In this document: in pieces, positions 49,045-58,762 of the stretch
Layout of the letters: every line of letters begins with the position of its first letter
Position numbering within the stretch: position 1 is the first letter of the stretch
Assembly: GCA_017562135.1 (NCBI GenBank)
Contig: QEYB01000180.1
Coordinates: forward strand, 310,001-374,000
DNA length: 64,000 bases
Direction: 5' to 3'
Source of the DNA: Dipylidium caninum
Taxonomy: Eukaryota; Platyhelminthes; Cestoda; Cyclophyllidea; Dipylidiidae
Position numbers and translations under genes: made by a program
Notes under the pieces: model-generated
Databases searched by the model: none
The model's input: the letters and a program-made list of their open reading frames with translations, nothing else
What the model was told of the DNA's origin: nothing

Positions 49045-50621
49045 CTAGCCCGCTAACAAATGTTTTATTTGATCTCGAAATATAATCGGTACAAGAGAAA
49101 TCACAGCAAACAAAGTCAGGGAGTAGATAGAGGTCATAGACGTGACACCGATATTCGTTATTTCCTGTAACATCGTTCCGGCCTTAACGAAGAAGAGCGA
49201 TAATGGCATAACACCTAGGCATAGAAAATAGAACCAAAAGAACAGTGATTGAAGTGATCGAAGAACCCCAATTGGCAATTTCCCAGCACATTAAAAGCCG
49301 TTTATAACTCATAAATGAATAAAAAAAGTATAGCATCAACAAATTGACATGTTCAATTTGAAGATTTTATTGCTGTCAATAAAGAAAATTTTGGAGGCGC
49401 CATTTTTTAAATAATGTGTACCGGTAACGTGGTATCGAAAGATAACATCAAAACGCAGAATTGTTTTCTATTACACAGAGTTGAAGAGACTTCAAGCAAA
49501 AAGGAAAACGCAAATTACCCGAGGAGCTTTACGTGAACATAAATTTTAAGGCTCGTCGCAAAACCGTTTTTAAGAGTACTTTTATTTACAAAAAGTATTC
49601 AAAATGACCAATGGATAGGATAAAAATAGGTGGAAAATGAAAAAGCGGTTAGCTTACCAACGAAAGTTCCAAGGAAGAAATCTACCAAAGGAACACCAAA
49701 CAAGGGAGAGCTTATGTTTACTAACCAATTTGGAATAATTGGACTCAACCGGAAAAGAAAAATCGTAAAGCACATGGTACTCTTGAAGCGATTCATCTAA
49801 AAATTTCATAATGTCCAAATTGAAACCAACCATTTGCCGACAGGCTGCAATACGTTCAGGGAAAAATTTTGCTACAGTATAACTACCAATGAAATGGAAT
49901 ATTACGTAGCAGCATGAAGCACCAACGGCAGAACACTAGCAAATGTAATGTAAATGAGAACTTACGAAGGCTATTACAAGCAAGGCTAGAGGAAAAGGAA
50001 ATAGGTACCCCAATAAAATACTGCAAAATATGGAACCAGGAATCATGAAAGATTGAAGACTGGCCACAAGGTAAAAGTTCGCAGTTAACGAAAAACTCAA
50101 AGTAGGGGATAAAACTGAGCCAAATACAAAGAAAGTGCAAAAGAAGGAGCAACTCCGTATTGAAATTACTATCGATAATGCGGAATAATGACGTTAGATT
50201 TGAATGAAATAATAAACGGTAAAGTGGCGCACCGCGGCGCACAAAGGATACAATATGTATACCAGAGTGATGATCAATAGGACACGCCAGTAGCATATAC
50301 ACTTGTACTCAGAAAGAGCAGCACCAAGTAGCTTCAACTCTTCCAAATTTGTGGGAAATTTCACAAATTTTTCTTGACCACTATTCGTTGATTACATCAG
50401 AGAGAAGACCAACTTGGGCAATTTTGGAAGGCGGAACAAAAGAAGCGCTAATACAACCACAAGGATGAGAAGTGGAACACCAACTATAATGGAAAGACGT
50501 AAACAGCATTTGATTCCCTGGAAAACAGGTTAAAATGAAATGCAATAGAAACCTGGGGAGTTAATGATTTCATAGTTAGCGGTAAAAGGGCGGGCGTCCC
50601 ATGATCGGCAGATGCACCCAT
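49045..50621 (-). CDS. TMEM41B: TMEM41B-type ER phospholipid scramblase (VTT domain)
   Basis: Multi-pass ER membrane protein of the VTT/DedA family, a scramblase acting in autophagosome formation and lipid mobilisation. Exons: 50621-50553, 50517-50414, 50380-50303, one unresolved exon between about 50300 and 50068, one ending at 49966 (SFMIPGSIFCSILLGYLFPF), 49935-49831, 49796-49658 and 49214-49045. Family landmarks in order are an N-terminal span LSIIVGVPLLILVVVLALLL, EELKLLGAALSEYK, IPGSIF and PFPLALLVI, VGASCCYVIFHFIG, RLSPIIPNWLVNISSP, VPLVDFFLGTFVG and KAGTMLQEIT. All align closely with human TMEM41B. Several introns are 33-34 nt and open with GTTGGT. The start ATG at 50621 gives MGASADHGTPALL. 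The exon covering the segment between SEYK and LQSFM could not be fixed. Confidence 0.9.
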
Positions 50622-51049
50622 GGCGGAGGCTACAGGACGCTCAGTAAAACGTAGGAATCAGTATACATCTCCAGTTCGCGAGATATGGTCTGACTAGTCG
50701 CAAACATAAGAACACTAATATTTTTCATTGGTAGACTCCAAAAATTGCGATTATTTTTAATACTACATTGCTGAAGCTAAACAGCGGAATCAATGCTTAA
50801 ACGTTGGTGTGCAAATCAATGAAACACATTTAATTTTCATATCAAAACTTAAATTAGCAAAGCTCACATATAATGTAATTAGTTTTCCTTGTCGAGATTT
50901 ATCATCATCGGGGAAACAGCCAGTGTCTACATGAAGTGGATGAATCGCTATCTTAATAGCGTTCTTTGGTTGGACCAATCGCACAGCAGGACGTTTTAAT
51001 TGGTTTGATGTTTACCGTTTAGCCAAAACATCCCATACCAGCTTTGACA
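50622..51049. promoter_or_regulatory. Shared 428-bp intergenic region, TMEM41B and LSM12 head to head
   Basis: The minus-strand TMEM41B ATG (50621) and plus-strand LSM12 ATG (51050) are divergent and only 428 bp apart, so this stretch probably acts as a bidirectional promoter. TTTACCGTTTAG ends at 51022, 28 nt before the LSM12 ATG. No distinct TATA element was identified. Confidence 0.5.
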
Positions 51050-51726
51050 ATGTTAAGGAACGTCAGGCCCGGTGTTCATGTTCAGTTTACTGCAATAGAT
51101 GGTGAAAATTTGGATGGAGAAATCTTATATTCTGATGACAATCAGAAATTTTTCTTGTTTCGTAGGCGGATAATTTTTTGTTATTAATCCGTTAAGAGAG
51201 GCCTGCAAAATCAGGCCGGCAGGACTCATACGATGTTTATTTCTTTCGGCATCATAATGTCCAGGAGATGAGAATAACTAAACATGCAAATTCGCCCACT
51301 TATCCGGAACTTGATTTACAAAAGGTACTTATTTACTGCTTAACGACTGGTTTAGGTGTCGAACCGCTCTTCTAAAAACGAGAAGCTAGAACACGAACGA
51401 CTAAAGCTTTTTGAATCTGATGTACCCAAGAAAGTTAGGGATCTGTGTGAACATCTATCAAAAACGTAACTCCCTTTAATAGTCGTTATTCGTTGCTAGT
51501 CTCCCCGGTGATGACCGACTTCCGGTTCGCTGGGTCAAACCCGACATACATGTGCTTGAGCAAACAATCATTAAGTCCCCTTATTGTACTGATGATGTTC
51601 AACCAAAAAATGAGTCGAGCAAAGCAAAGTCTGAGCGGGACTATGTACGAAAACTGGTAGGCTCTTTACTTAGACTTATCGATTCAGGTTGAAAGATTCT
51701 ACTCCGAGAGGTGTTCGGATTCTTAA
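51050..51726 (+). CDS. LSM12: LSM12 homolog (Sm-like plus anticodon-binding-like domain)
   Basis: Cytoplasmic RNA-associated protein, a partner of ataxin-2 in translational control. Five exons, 51050-51161, 51197-51324, 51356-51465, 51500-51656 and 51688-51726, sum to exactly 182 codons (181 residues; human 195). All introns are 31-35 nt. The N-terminal Sm-like part reads MLRNVRPGVHVQFTAIDGEN with SYDVYFFRHHNVQEMRI. The linker SPTYPELDLQK corresponds to the human TPPPLASLNVSKL. The second domain has EKLEHERLKLFE, WVKPDIHVLEQTIIKSPY (human WQEKNIVVMEEVVITPPY) and YVRKLVERF (human HVRKIVEKHF). If the last 31-nt intron is missed, the frame reads into a false ending VGSLLRLIDSG. Confidence 0.9.
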
Positions 51727-52360
51727 ATTCTTGTCTTTCCATTGTGTTGCAGTGATACTTTCAATAGAACGTCTTTAAAGCCTCGAGGTTTTTAGAAGAT
51801 TAGTATTTCGGACCGGAGTGTCATAAACTTACTGAAGAAATATTCGAGATTGCACATTTATTTCATTAAATGAGTCCTAAATATTCATTCCGATAAAGCG
51901 CAGAAAAGCCCGACACCTGGCTGGTTACAACGCGATCGGTTGGCTTTTTATTTGCGATTTGTTTCACGCTTTTCCTTTGTCATCTATTAAGTCTAATAGA
52001 ATACACACAAGCATAGAGACGTGAGTTGATTTTAGTGGATCTTAAGCATTGTTTTGTTCGGGATTTTAGTCTTTAATGAAAACTGGCCAAGCTTTCGGGA
52101 TACACATACTTGCAAGATTTCCTTAACGATTATGGGGTTCAGTGGCCCATTATCGGAGCCATCGATAAAAGCTTAGCGATGCGTAATTTTTAACTGCTTT
52201 TGCGTCTGGGTGGCCTATTTTTCGATATATCGCTTTCTCTTATTCGTTTGTTCCCGTCTTTTACTGTTACAACGAGTTAAGTTTTTTATCACTACAATGT
52301 ATTCAGTAAACTGTACATTTATCACCAATAGCGGGGGAAATCCTTTGTATGGAGACATTT
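51727..52360. other. Convergent intergenic region after LSM12
   Basis: 3' flank of LSM12 and of the minus-strand gene ending at 52361. No gene is supported. Confidence 0.5.
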
Positions 52361-53833
52361 TTAATTGTTACCAGCGATTAACTGCGTCGCTATATGCCAG
52401 CCTAGGGCTGAATCGAGATTTTTCACGCATCCAAGTAGGTATGAGGCGTTGGGAGCTGCAATATCGACTGTATACTGCATGAATCCACCTATGAAATTTT
52501 TAGCGTAAATATCTAGGTCGCACTGAAATCGTTCGCAAATGGTTCTTATTCTGCGGTCGTCTGGGTCGTTTAGCATATTATTTATATCTTCAGTTTCTTT
52601 TAGAAAAAATCGGAATTTGTTTGGTTGTGGCGGATTTTGCAGTGTGCTATTTTTTGTGCGACTTGCAGACAATCTGTCCTTCGTCCGTTTTGGGCTTTTA
52701 GAACACTTTCTTGATCCTGCGGAAGGTACTGCATTGTGACGAGAGACGGGTTTCGGGCTTCCCGCAGAATAAATAGGTCTTCTAGTCATTTTGGATTGAA
52801 TAATATCGTTTTTTGGATCTGACATTTTCTGCCTGAATGTCAAAGGTGAGCATTTGTGAGAGAGACCTGTGCAATTTAGGTGCTTTTTACATCCATTCTC
52901 ATTGAAACCTGTTCTACATTTCTGGCAATCTTGACAGTTTGGGTTAAAAGCGTTGCCATCGCGCTTTGTTATTATTGATGGGCTTTGATCCTTTGATGAT
53001 TTATCAATATCGCCCTTTGAATATATATTATCCTGATGCTTAAGGTCTCCTTTGTTCTGAGTGATACTGTTGGAAGTTCTTGAGTGTGTCCTCGACTTGA
53101 CCCTCTGCTCATGGTCCTCCTGCGCAAATAATTGTTTCTTACGAGCACTACTATCTTCGATACCTTTGTCTTCATCCCCGTAGGCTTGTCCAAATGAGGT
53201 ACAAGGTGTACTAGCGGATGCGCTCAAGCCATGCTTCTTGACTCCTACTGGCGTGTTGTTGGGAAATATCGGTTGAATTGTATTAGTCTCATTATCGCGC
53301 AGAAATGCGTAACCGACACCGGCCTGAATGAATTTGCTTAATGTATCGCGATCTCCAATCGGGGTACTTAGAGGGCATCGCGACGCTCCCTCTTGCGTCG
53401 ATTTTACTGCATTTTTACGGAATCTTGAAGACGGGAGAACCGATTTTGAATGCCTCGGATCAACATCTTTGTTAGGGTTTTGTCTCCTATTTTGTACTGC
53501 GCATTCTTCTACATGGATAGAATCAACTGTCGTGATCAAATGTGGCTCGACTAATGGCGCGCGTGTTTTGATAGAATCGCATCTGTTTTTGGCAGTATTT
53601 GCTGCGTGGACGTGATTAGAGTCTTCATTATGGATGTTCGATTTCTGACTCGAAAACCCAAGAATTTTACCTAATGTGGTCTGACTATAAAAGCCACTAC
53701 TACCTGCTTCCTTTATGTCTTCTGAGTTTAATTGAAAGCTTTCACGCGTGTGTTCGCGGAAGGAGAATTTCCCATCGCAACAAATTTCCTTAAAGTAGGG
53801 TGAGTGAGAAAAAATCAATTCTTTCAAATGTCT
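52361..53833 (-). CDS. Serine/lysine-rich protein with KH-like C-terminus, unidentified
   Basis: One long open exon of about 490 residues on the minus strand. The first ~380 residues are polar low-complexity sequence rich in Ser, Lys and Asn with scattered Cys (CQDCQKCRTGF, CKKHLNCTGL). The last ~90 residues are folded-looking: RRIRTICERFQCDLDIYA then QYTVDIAAPNASYLLGCVKN. That has the helix-helix-strand pattern of a KH-type RNA-binding module lacking the GxxG loop. There is no in-frame ATG near the 5' end. ATTAG at about 53830 may be the acceptor, so a first exon lies upstream. The antisense frame (52210-52482) shows no motif. The function is unknown and the KH resemblance is my inference. 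Confidence 0.6.
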   Translation of the reverse strand, partial: RHLKELIFSHSPYFKEICCDGKFSFREHTRESFQLNSEDIKEAGSSGFYSQTTLGKILGFSSQKSNIHNEDSNHVHAANTAKNRCDSIKTRAPLVEPHLITTVDSIHVEECAVQNRRQNPNKDVDPRHSKSVLPSSRFRKNAVKSTQEGASRCPLSTPIGDRDTLSKFIQAGVGYAFLRDNETNTIQPIFPNNTPVGVKKHGLSASASTPCTSFGQAYGDEDKGIEDSSARKKQLFAQEDHEQRVKSRTHSRTSNSITQNKGDLKHQDNIYSKGDIDKSSKDQSPSIITKRDGNAFNPNCQDCQKCRTGFNENGCKKHLNCTGLSHKCSPLTFRQKMSDPKNDIIQSKMTRRPIYSAGSPKPVSRHNAVPSAGSRKCSKSPKRTKDRLSASRTKNSTLQNPPQPNKFRFFLKETEDINNMLNDPDDRRIRTICERFQCDLDIYAKNFIGGFMQYTVDIAAPNASYLLGCVKNLDSALGWHIATQLIAGNN

Positions 53834-54515
53834 AATGACAGGCCATCACGTGATTTGTGGTATTCTGCGGACCTGAAAAATAATCCCTCCAAAGGAAAGT
53901 TCGAATCTGAAATTCTGCGTTTAGGCTAGAAATTATTAAACGGACGCGAATCCGTAAGTTGCCACGTAAATCGGTTCGGTAAAGCGTAATAGTCCAAGTA
54001 AAAGAATCTAAGAGCTAATTCCATTCGAACGCATGCGATTCAGCGCACAGATAGTAGACGCGTGAATCCCGACTGATTTCTATTGCCATTCAATAACTGC
54101 TTACACAATTATTATCGAGCTTCACCTCAACGGCAAGAAAGGCAACTGATCCGAGATTATGCCGATGTAGCGGAAAAGGGGATGAAACATGGTAGACCAA
54201 GGTGCGTTGGGCAAAGTAGATCCGCATCAGATCTTTTACCACAAATTGGTTATATAGTTGGGACAGGGAGAGATATCTCATATACTTTTTGGACGATAAA
54301 ACCAACTTGAGAACACATGGAAGAGCATCAACGACAAAAAATGTAGAAACGAAAGACAATCACGGGATTCAAACGGGATAAAATAGCAGTGGGGACTGAA
54401 CTGTGATGTTAAATGAACGAATATCAACACAAAGATCAGGTGCCAGCGTCTAAAGAACCGCACAAAAAACACCCCCAAAATATAGAACTATTAAAAACCA
54501 AAACAGCAAATATAT
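53834..54515. other. Intergenic, 3' of RPL27A
   Basis: It should contain the first exon and promoter of the minus-strand KH-like gene and the 3' end of RPL27A. Only short unsupported frames are seen. Confidence 0.4.
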
Positions 54516-55035
54516 TTATGCGGTAAGAATACAAGCGCCACCAACAGCCTTAATTCTCTCTTCCGCGCGCCTCGAGAAAAATCTTGCCTTCACAATAACG
54601 GGCACTTTTGGAAGAAGTCCCTTCCCTAAGACCTTAAAGTACCCCTAGAAAAGAGTGAAAAAGTGGACGTTGTTTACCTTTCTAACGCAATCAATTACGG
54701 GGGCTTTACCATCCTTGGAGTTCTTGTATTTCTCATAAGTGGCATCAGACACGAGGGACCATAAATTGTTCAAATTGATGGTAGGGCAGTGATACTTGTT
54801 GCGTTTCAAGTGGTAATGCGGCATACCAATTTTTCCGAAATAGCCGGGGTGGTATTTATTAAAGTTGATACGGTGGTGATGCTCGCCACCGGCATTACCA
54901 CGACCTCCCGGATGCTTCCTATGCTTGCCAACGCGGCCCATTCCATGGCTAACATGTCCTCTAAGCTTCCTGGTCTTCTTAGGCTTTATCTTCGACTGAA
55001 AAAAAGAATAACCATATAACGTTACGACCCACCAT
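54516..55035 (-). CDS. RPL27A: 60S ribosomal protein L27a (uL15)
   Basis: Structural protein of the large ribosomal subunit. Exons are 55035-55033 (ATG only, donor ATG/GTGGGT), 54995-54678 and 54644-54516, in all 149 residues (human 148). Exon 2 reads [20 protein letters not shown] then [20 protein letters not shown], the nearly invariant uL15 stretch, followed by [20 protein letters not shown]. Exon 3 begins [20 protein letters not shown] and ends GGACILTA. A start exon consisting of the ATG alone is typical of ribosomal protein genes. The downstream GRVGKHRK methionine, which a simple ORF finder would take as the start, is internal. Confidence 0.96.
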
Positions 55036-55717
55036 AGGCACGCGAAAAACTCGAAACGGGTTTTCAGTAGTGGCCAATTAAAACAAAATGTGAAAATCTA
55101 CACTTTCAAAGAACGAAACAAATGTATGGCAATGAACATAAAATGAAAAACTGGTTATCATGAGTGGAAAATTGGAAATTCTCGTAAAATTTTAGAAATT
55201 ATATAGATTAACATTGGTGATGGTTAACGTCGACAATGCGCACAAACATTACTATTTCTTTTACCCAACACTATACAAATGGCAATCTCGTCCGATACAG
55301 GTGGTCTAAAGCGTGCTTTCGCCCCAACATACTTTCGGGCGGACAAAAATATAAAACCACAGAAGCCTTAGTTAGACCGTAAAACATGCGTAAAACAACC
55401 TCACGAACCAAAACGAATCCTCCCCCAAATATCATCAACCGCCACTAATCGAGGCCGCATTAGCAACACCAGCAGCAAGTAAGCACCATCCCAACGATGG
55501 CGCCACACTAAATAACCCACGACCACCCTGAACTAAAAATTGTTAGAAACAGACCCAAAGAACAGTTGACCAAAAGAATTCACCTATCGCGGAAGGCAGG
55601 ATCCGAAGGAAAACATTTATTGAAGAGTTACATGCATTACTGCGTACAAATAGTCGAAGGCATTAAGCGAACTGGAAGGTGCATTGAAAAGGATATACGG
55701 AAGCAACACAGCCCGTC
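55036..55717. other. Intergenic between RPL27A and the cyclophilin
   Basis: RPL27A promoter and cyclophilin 3' flank. No gene is seen. Confidence 0.5.
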
Positions 55718-56429
55718 TTACAATTCTATGTTGTAGGGTTCGTCCACAGATAAAACCCCGCAAGCCACTATTGTTACTTCATCCAACGGTCGATCCCTGT
55801 CGTCAGTTTTAGTTTTCCCAATTTTTTCAACCGTATCCTATGTCATCAATTTAAGAGAACGGCACCACATACCATTCCATCAATAACTTTGCCAAAAACC
55901 ACATGCTTACCGTCTAACCACGATGTTTTGACAAGAGTAATGAAAAACTGACTTCCATTAGTGTCGCGACCTATTTGTCTTGAGAAAGTGAAACTACAAT
56001 ACCCGCATTAGCCATGGAAACCCATCCGGGACCTTCGTGATGTAGCTTGAAATTCTCATCCTCGAATTTGTCGCCGTAGATACTGAATCCGCCAGTTCCA
56101 TCTTTATTGGTAAAATCACCTCCTTGGATCATGAAATCCCTGATCACGCGGTGAAAGGCGCTGTTAGCAAAACCAAAGGTTTCACCGTCTTTCTATGGGC
56201 ATTTAGTGGTAGTAAATAATAACTTACTTTGTATCCCTTTGTGAAAGGGCAACAAAAGTTGGCCACCGTCTTCGGTACAGTGTTACCGAAAAGGCCAAGG
56301 ACTATCCTGCCTGCAGGCTTTCCTCCGATCGTTACATCGAAGTAAACTTTGTCCGTAATCCGAGGGCCTTTTTTGGCACAAACGACGACCAACAGAATGG
56401 ATAAATGGAGCCAAACCGGATTTTAACAT
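55718..56429 (-). CDS. PPIB: ER cyclophilin (PPIB-type peptidyl-prolyl isomerase), start frameshifted
   Basis: Secretory-pathway prolyl cis-trans isomerase that assists folding. Exons are 56429-56228, 56192-56003, 55970-55873 and 55837-55718, with introns of 32-36 nt. Seen in order: [48 protein letters not shown] (catalytic Arg in FHRVI, then FMIQGGD), [42 protein letters not shown]. The C-terminus [20 protein letters not shown] matches PPIB. Exon 1 from the only ATG is 202 nt, one too many. The frame that gives the signal peptide ([13 protein letters not shown]) has no ATG. Dropping one A from the A4 run at 56421-56424 (T4 on the plus strand) joins ATG to the signal peptide and gives 202 residues. 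The loop before FHR is longer than usual. Confidence 0.9.
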
Positions 56430-56603
56430 CACGAGCACGAACACACTCTTCAGAAGCGCCGGGTCAAATTAGCCAATTGAAATTTACCAAAACAAATTGA
56501 AAAAATCTTTTGACGTTTCAATTGTGTCCACTTACTTCAGGAACAAGAAAATATTCATTCCGTAACGACATCAAATGTAACCTTAAACAATTTATTACAT
56601 TCA

Positions 56604-56852
56604 TTATTGAGACAAGTTTTCATAGGCCGCACTTTCTTTGAAACTAATCGGCAACAAAATAGAATTCGAACCCTCGAATTCAATGGATAAATTGAATTGC
56701 TGGGAGAGAATTTGAACAACAATCCTATCAGCAAAATTCTGAACGGAGAAAGCCTCACTAGTGACCCCTTTATCCATGAACGCAAACACACGGGTCATCA
56801 CCAGCAAACTTAACGTCCCTTCCCGTATCATCGTCTTTCGCCACCTCTTACG
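56604..56852 (-). CDS. Unidentified 3' exon or small gene
   Basis: A minus-strand frame open from about 56852, with an ATG at 56831, to the TAA at 56604. It reads VRKRWRKTMIREGTLSLLVM then FADRIVVQILSQQFNLSIEF. Alternating hydrophobic residues and a short basic head suggest a folded protein, but I recognise no family. It lies 175 nt upstream of the cyclophilin ATG on the same strand, so it would be the 3' end of the next upstream gene. No partner exon was found in 56.9-57.5 kb. Confidence 0.4.
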   Translation of the reverse strand, partial: RKRWRKTMIREGTLSLLVMTRVFAFMDKGVTSEAFSVQNFADRIVVQILSQQFNLSIEFEGSNSILLPISFKESAAYENLSQ

Positions 56853-57534
56853 AACTTACCGTGCGAACTATACTCGCTTACTCTTCAAAAGACCCACAGA
56901 CTGCGCGAAAGCTCACGCCCCCGACCGATAACATAGTTCTGAAACCTAAAGATAATCAGTCTAGAAATGGCAAACGAAAGCACGCCTCCATCACGCCGTT
57001 ACAAGGTCTGCTAATCCTTTGTACAAAATTTACCCCACCCGTAATCAGGGACAGGCACGAAAACTGCCTGCCTGGATTGACAAACGTCCGAAAGAAGAAC
57101 GCAAGACGGCCAAACGTTTACAAAATCGAATGTTCTGACAACTGACAGGAAAAGCTGGCACTGATATCCGGAAATCCAATAAACTAACGTTACGGCAGTA
57201 TTTTTGTAACTGCAAATATCAGGTGCGCCACAGCACGATGAGACAATAGATTGAAGTCCTAAAACAACCTCTTAACTTGAATGTTCTCTGCACTCATCTC
57301 CGTTCGTGTAATGTAAAATCAATTTACGGTACGCTCATCATACATGCGAGACATAAGCCGTGCCCATTATTTAGTCTATTCTCGATGTCTCACTATACTG
57401 AAATTGTCAAGCAGAGTATTCATTAATAAAATTGTGCTGTACGAAGAATCCCAATCAATCATCAACAAGTTAGGAGATATAGAATCGATTACATAAGGGA
57501 AAGTCCGACAGAGGATAAAAGGAACAAATCAATA
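56853..57534. other. Stretch without a firm feature
   Basis: A 94-residue plus-strand frame at 56861-57145 lacks any motif and is antisense to the orientation of neighbouring genes. Upstream exons of the 56.6-kb minus-strand exon may be hidden here. Confidence 0.35.
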
Positions 57535-57914
57535 CTAACTTCTATAGGCAAAATTCCGGAGAAAGAATGGTGTCCATTCCTTCTTCCGAAATATGTACAA
57601 AAAACGGAGATTTAAGAAGCCAAGCTCGAGTCTTTTGGCTGCAAGTTCCAATTTCCTGGCTCGGTTGGATCGGCGTTTAATCGCAAGTATGAGCAGGGCT
57701 GTTAGAGCATAAGTGGTATAAACGATCTAAACAAAAAAGTACGACAAGTAAGCAGATGCAGAATTTGAGAGAGAGGGTGCAATGTTTTGAGATGAGGAAG
57801 GCAAAATATGCAGTCAAATAATGCCAGAATCAAACTTAAATTTAAATCGAACCTTACATTTGAACGACCTTTGATTGTGTAAGTGTTAAAGTAATAGCGC
57901 CACCCAGTAAACAT
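57535..57914 (-). CDS. ATP5MK: ATP synthase membrane subunit k / DAPIT (ATP5MK)
   Basis: Small inner-membrane subunit of mitochondrial ATP synthase, involved in enzyme dimer stability. Exons are 57914-57858 and 57726-57535 (AAT/GTAAGG..TTTAG/ATC, phase 0), 82 residues. MFTGWRYYFNTYTIKGRSN aligns with human FTGIKKYFNSYTLTGRMN. The following VYTTYALTALLILAIKRRSN matches human VLATYGSIALIVLYFKLRSK, including the single membrane helix and the basic tail. The human protein has 58 residues and stops soon after. Here about 30 more residues follow (AAKRLELGFLNLRFLYIFRK..). The N-terminus is short: human has about 11 residues before FTG, here only Met. A frame one base off reads MVETAKFPTK immediately upstream. 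Confidence 0.75.
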
Positions 57915-58762
57915 TTCGTTGGGAACTTCGCTGTCTCAACCATTAGACCGCACAACCACCTGAGGCTAGATAAGCAGGGGAATGTTTGGAGTATCAGCCA
58001 ATCATCAGTGAAATAGTGGGTGATATGAGCTGCACTATCGCGCGCGGTCGTCATATGAAAACAAGGAAGAATAAAGTTTAATCGTTGTACGACAACGATT
58101 GACTAACTTCAATGGTGGTGGCAAACATTTTTAGTGTGATTATGTGGTTACGTTTGACGCCTAGAGCTTTCTTATTTTTCATTTCGGCAATATGCTTCGC
58201 TTTCCCCTAATCTTTTTACAATGAACGTTGAAAATATTTCAGTTTCAATTATCTGTTGCTCAGGTCACCACATTTTAGGCAATAATTTTGTTATTTTAGG
58301 TAGGTATAGATCGGGCGGCCCTTAAGTGGCTACGTACGCCGGGTTTTTCGTTTGCGTGTCTGGTTAATAGTTTGCTTTCTTTCAACCATGCTCTGTATTC
58401 TTACGCTTGCCTCTATATTTTTGTGTCGTGATTCCTTTCATTTTGTGTGAAATCATTGTTTACTTCGGCTTTCAGGTTTTTCTACCGCCTTTTAGTGAAA
58501 CGCACCCCACAGAATCGCTTTTTGTAATTTGTTTATCTCATTGCTAATTATTTTGCTTATACGTAATACTAAATATTACTTTTCGTTCTCTTCTACAGAT
58601 CGCTGGCAATATGTCCTCACCCAATCCCGGATATGTTGATGAAATTTTTGGTGGTTCCTCTGTATATGTTCGTAACTTTCTCACCGGTATTAGTGGTGAA
58701 TTCAAGTCTCCAATTGCGATATGCTCTGGCAATAGCCATTTGAATAGTCTGCCACGTACTGA
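57915..58762. other. Divergent intergenic region, ATP5MK and CSRNP
   Basis: The minus-strand ATP5MK and plus-strand CSRNP start on opposite sides. TTCTCTTCTACAG ends at 58598 and is the best acceptor before CSRNP. An upstream ORF begins at 58611 (see findings). Confidence 0.5.

Noticed and set aside
54645..54941. RPL27A taken as starting at the internal MGRVGKHRK
   Set aside because: The conserved [12 protein letters not shown] stretch lies upstream in the same exon, and an ATG-only exon precedes it.
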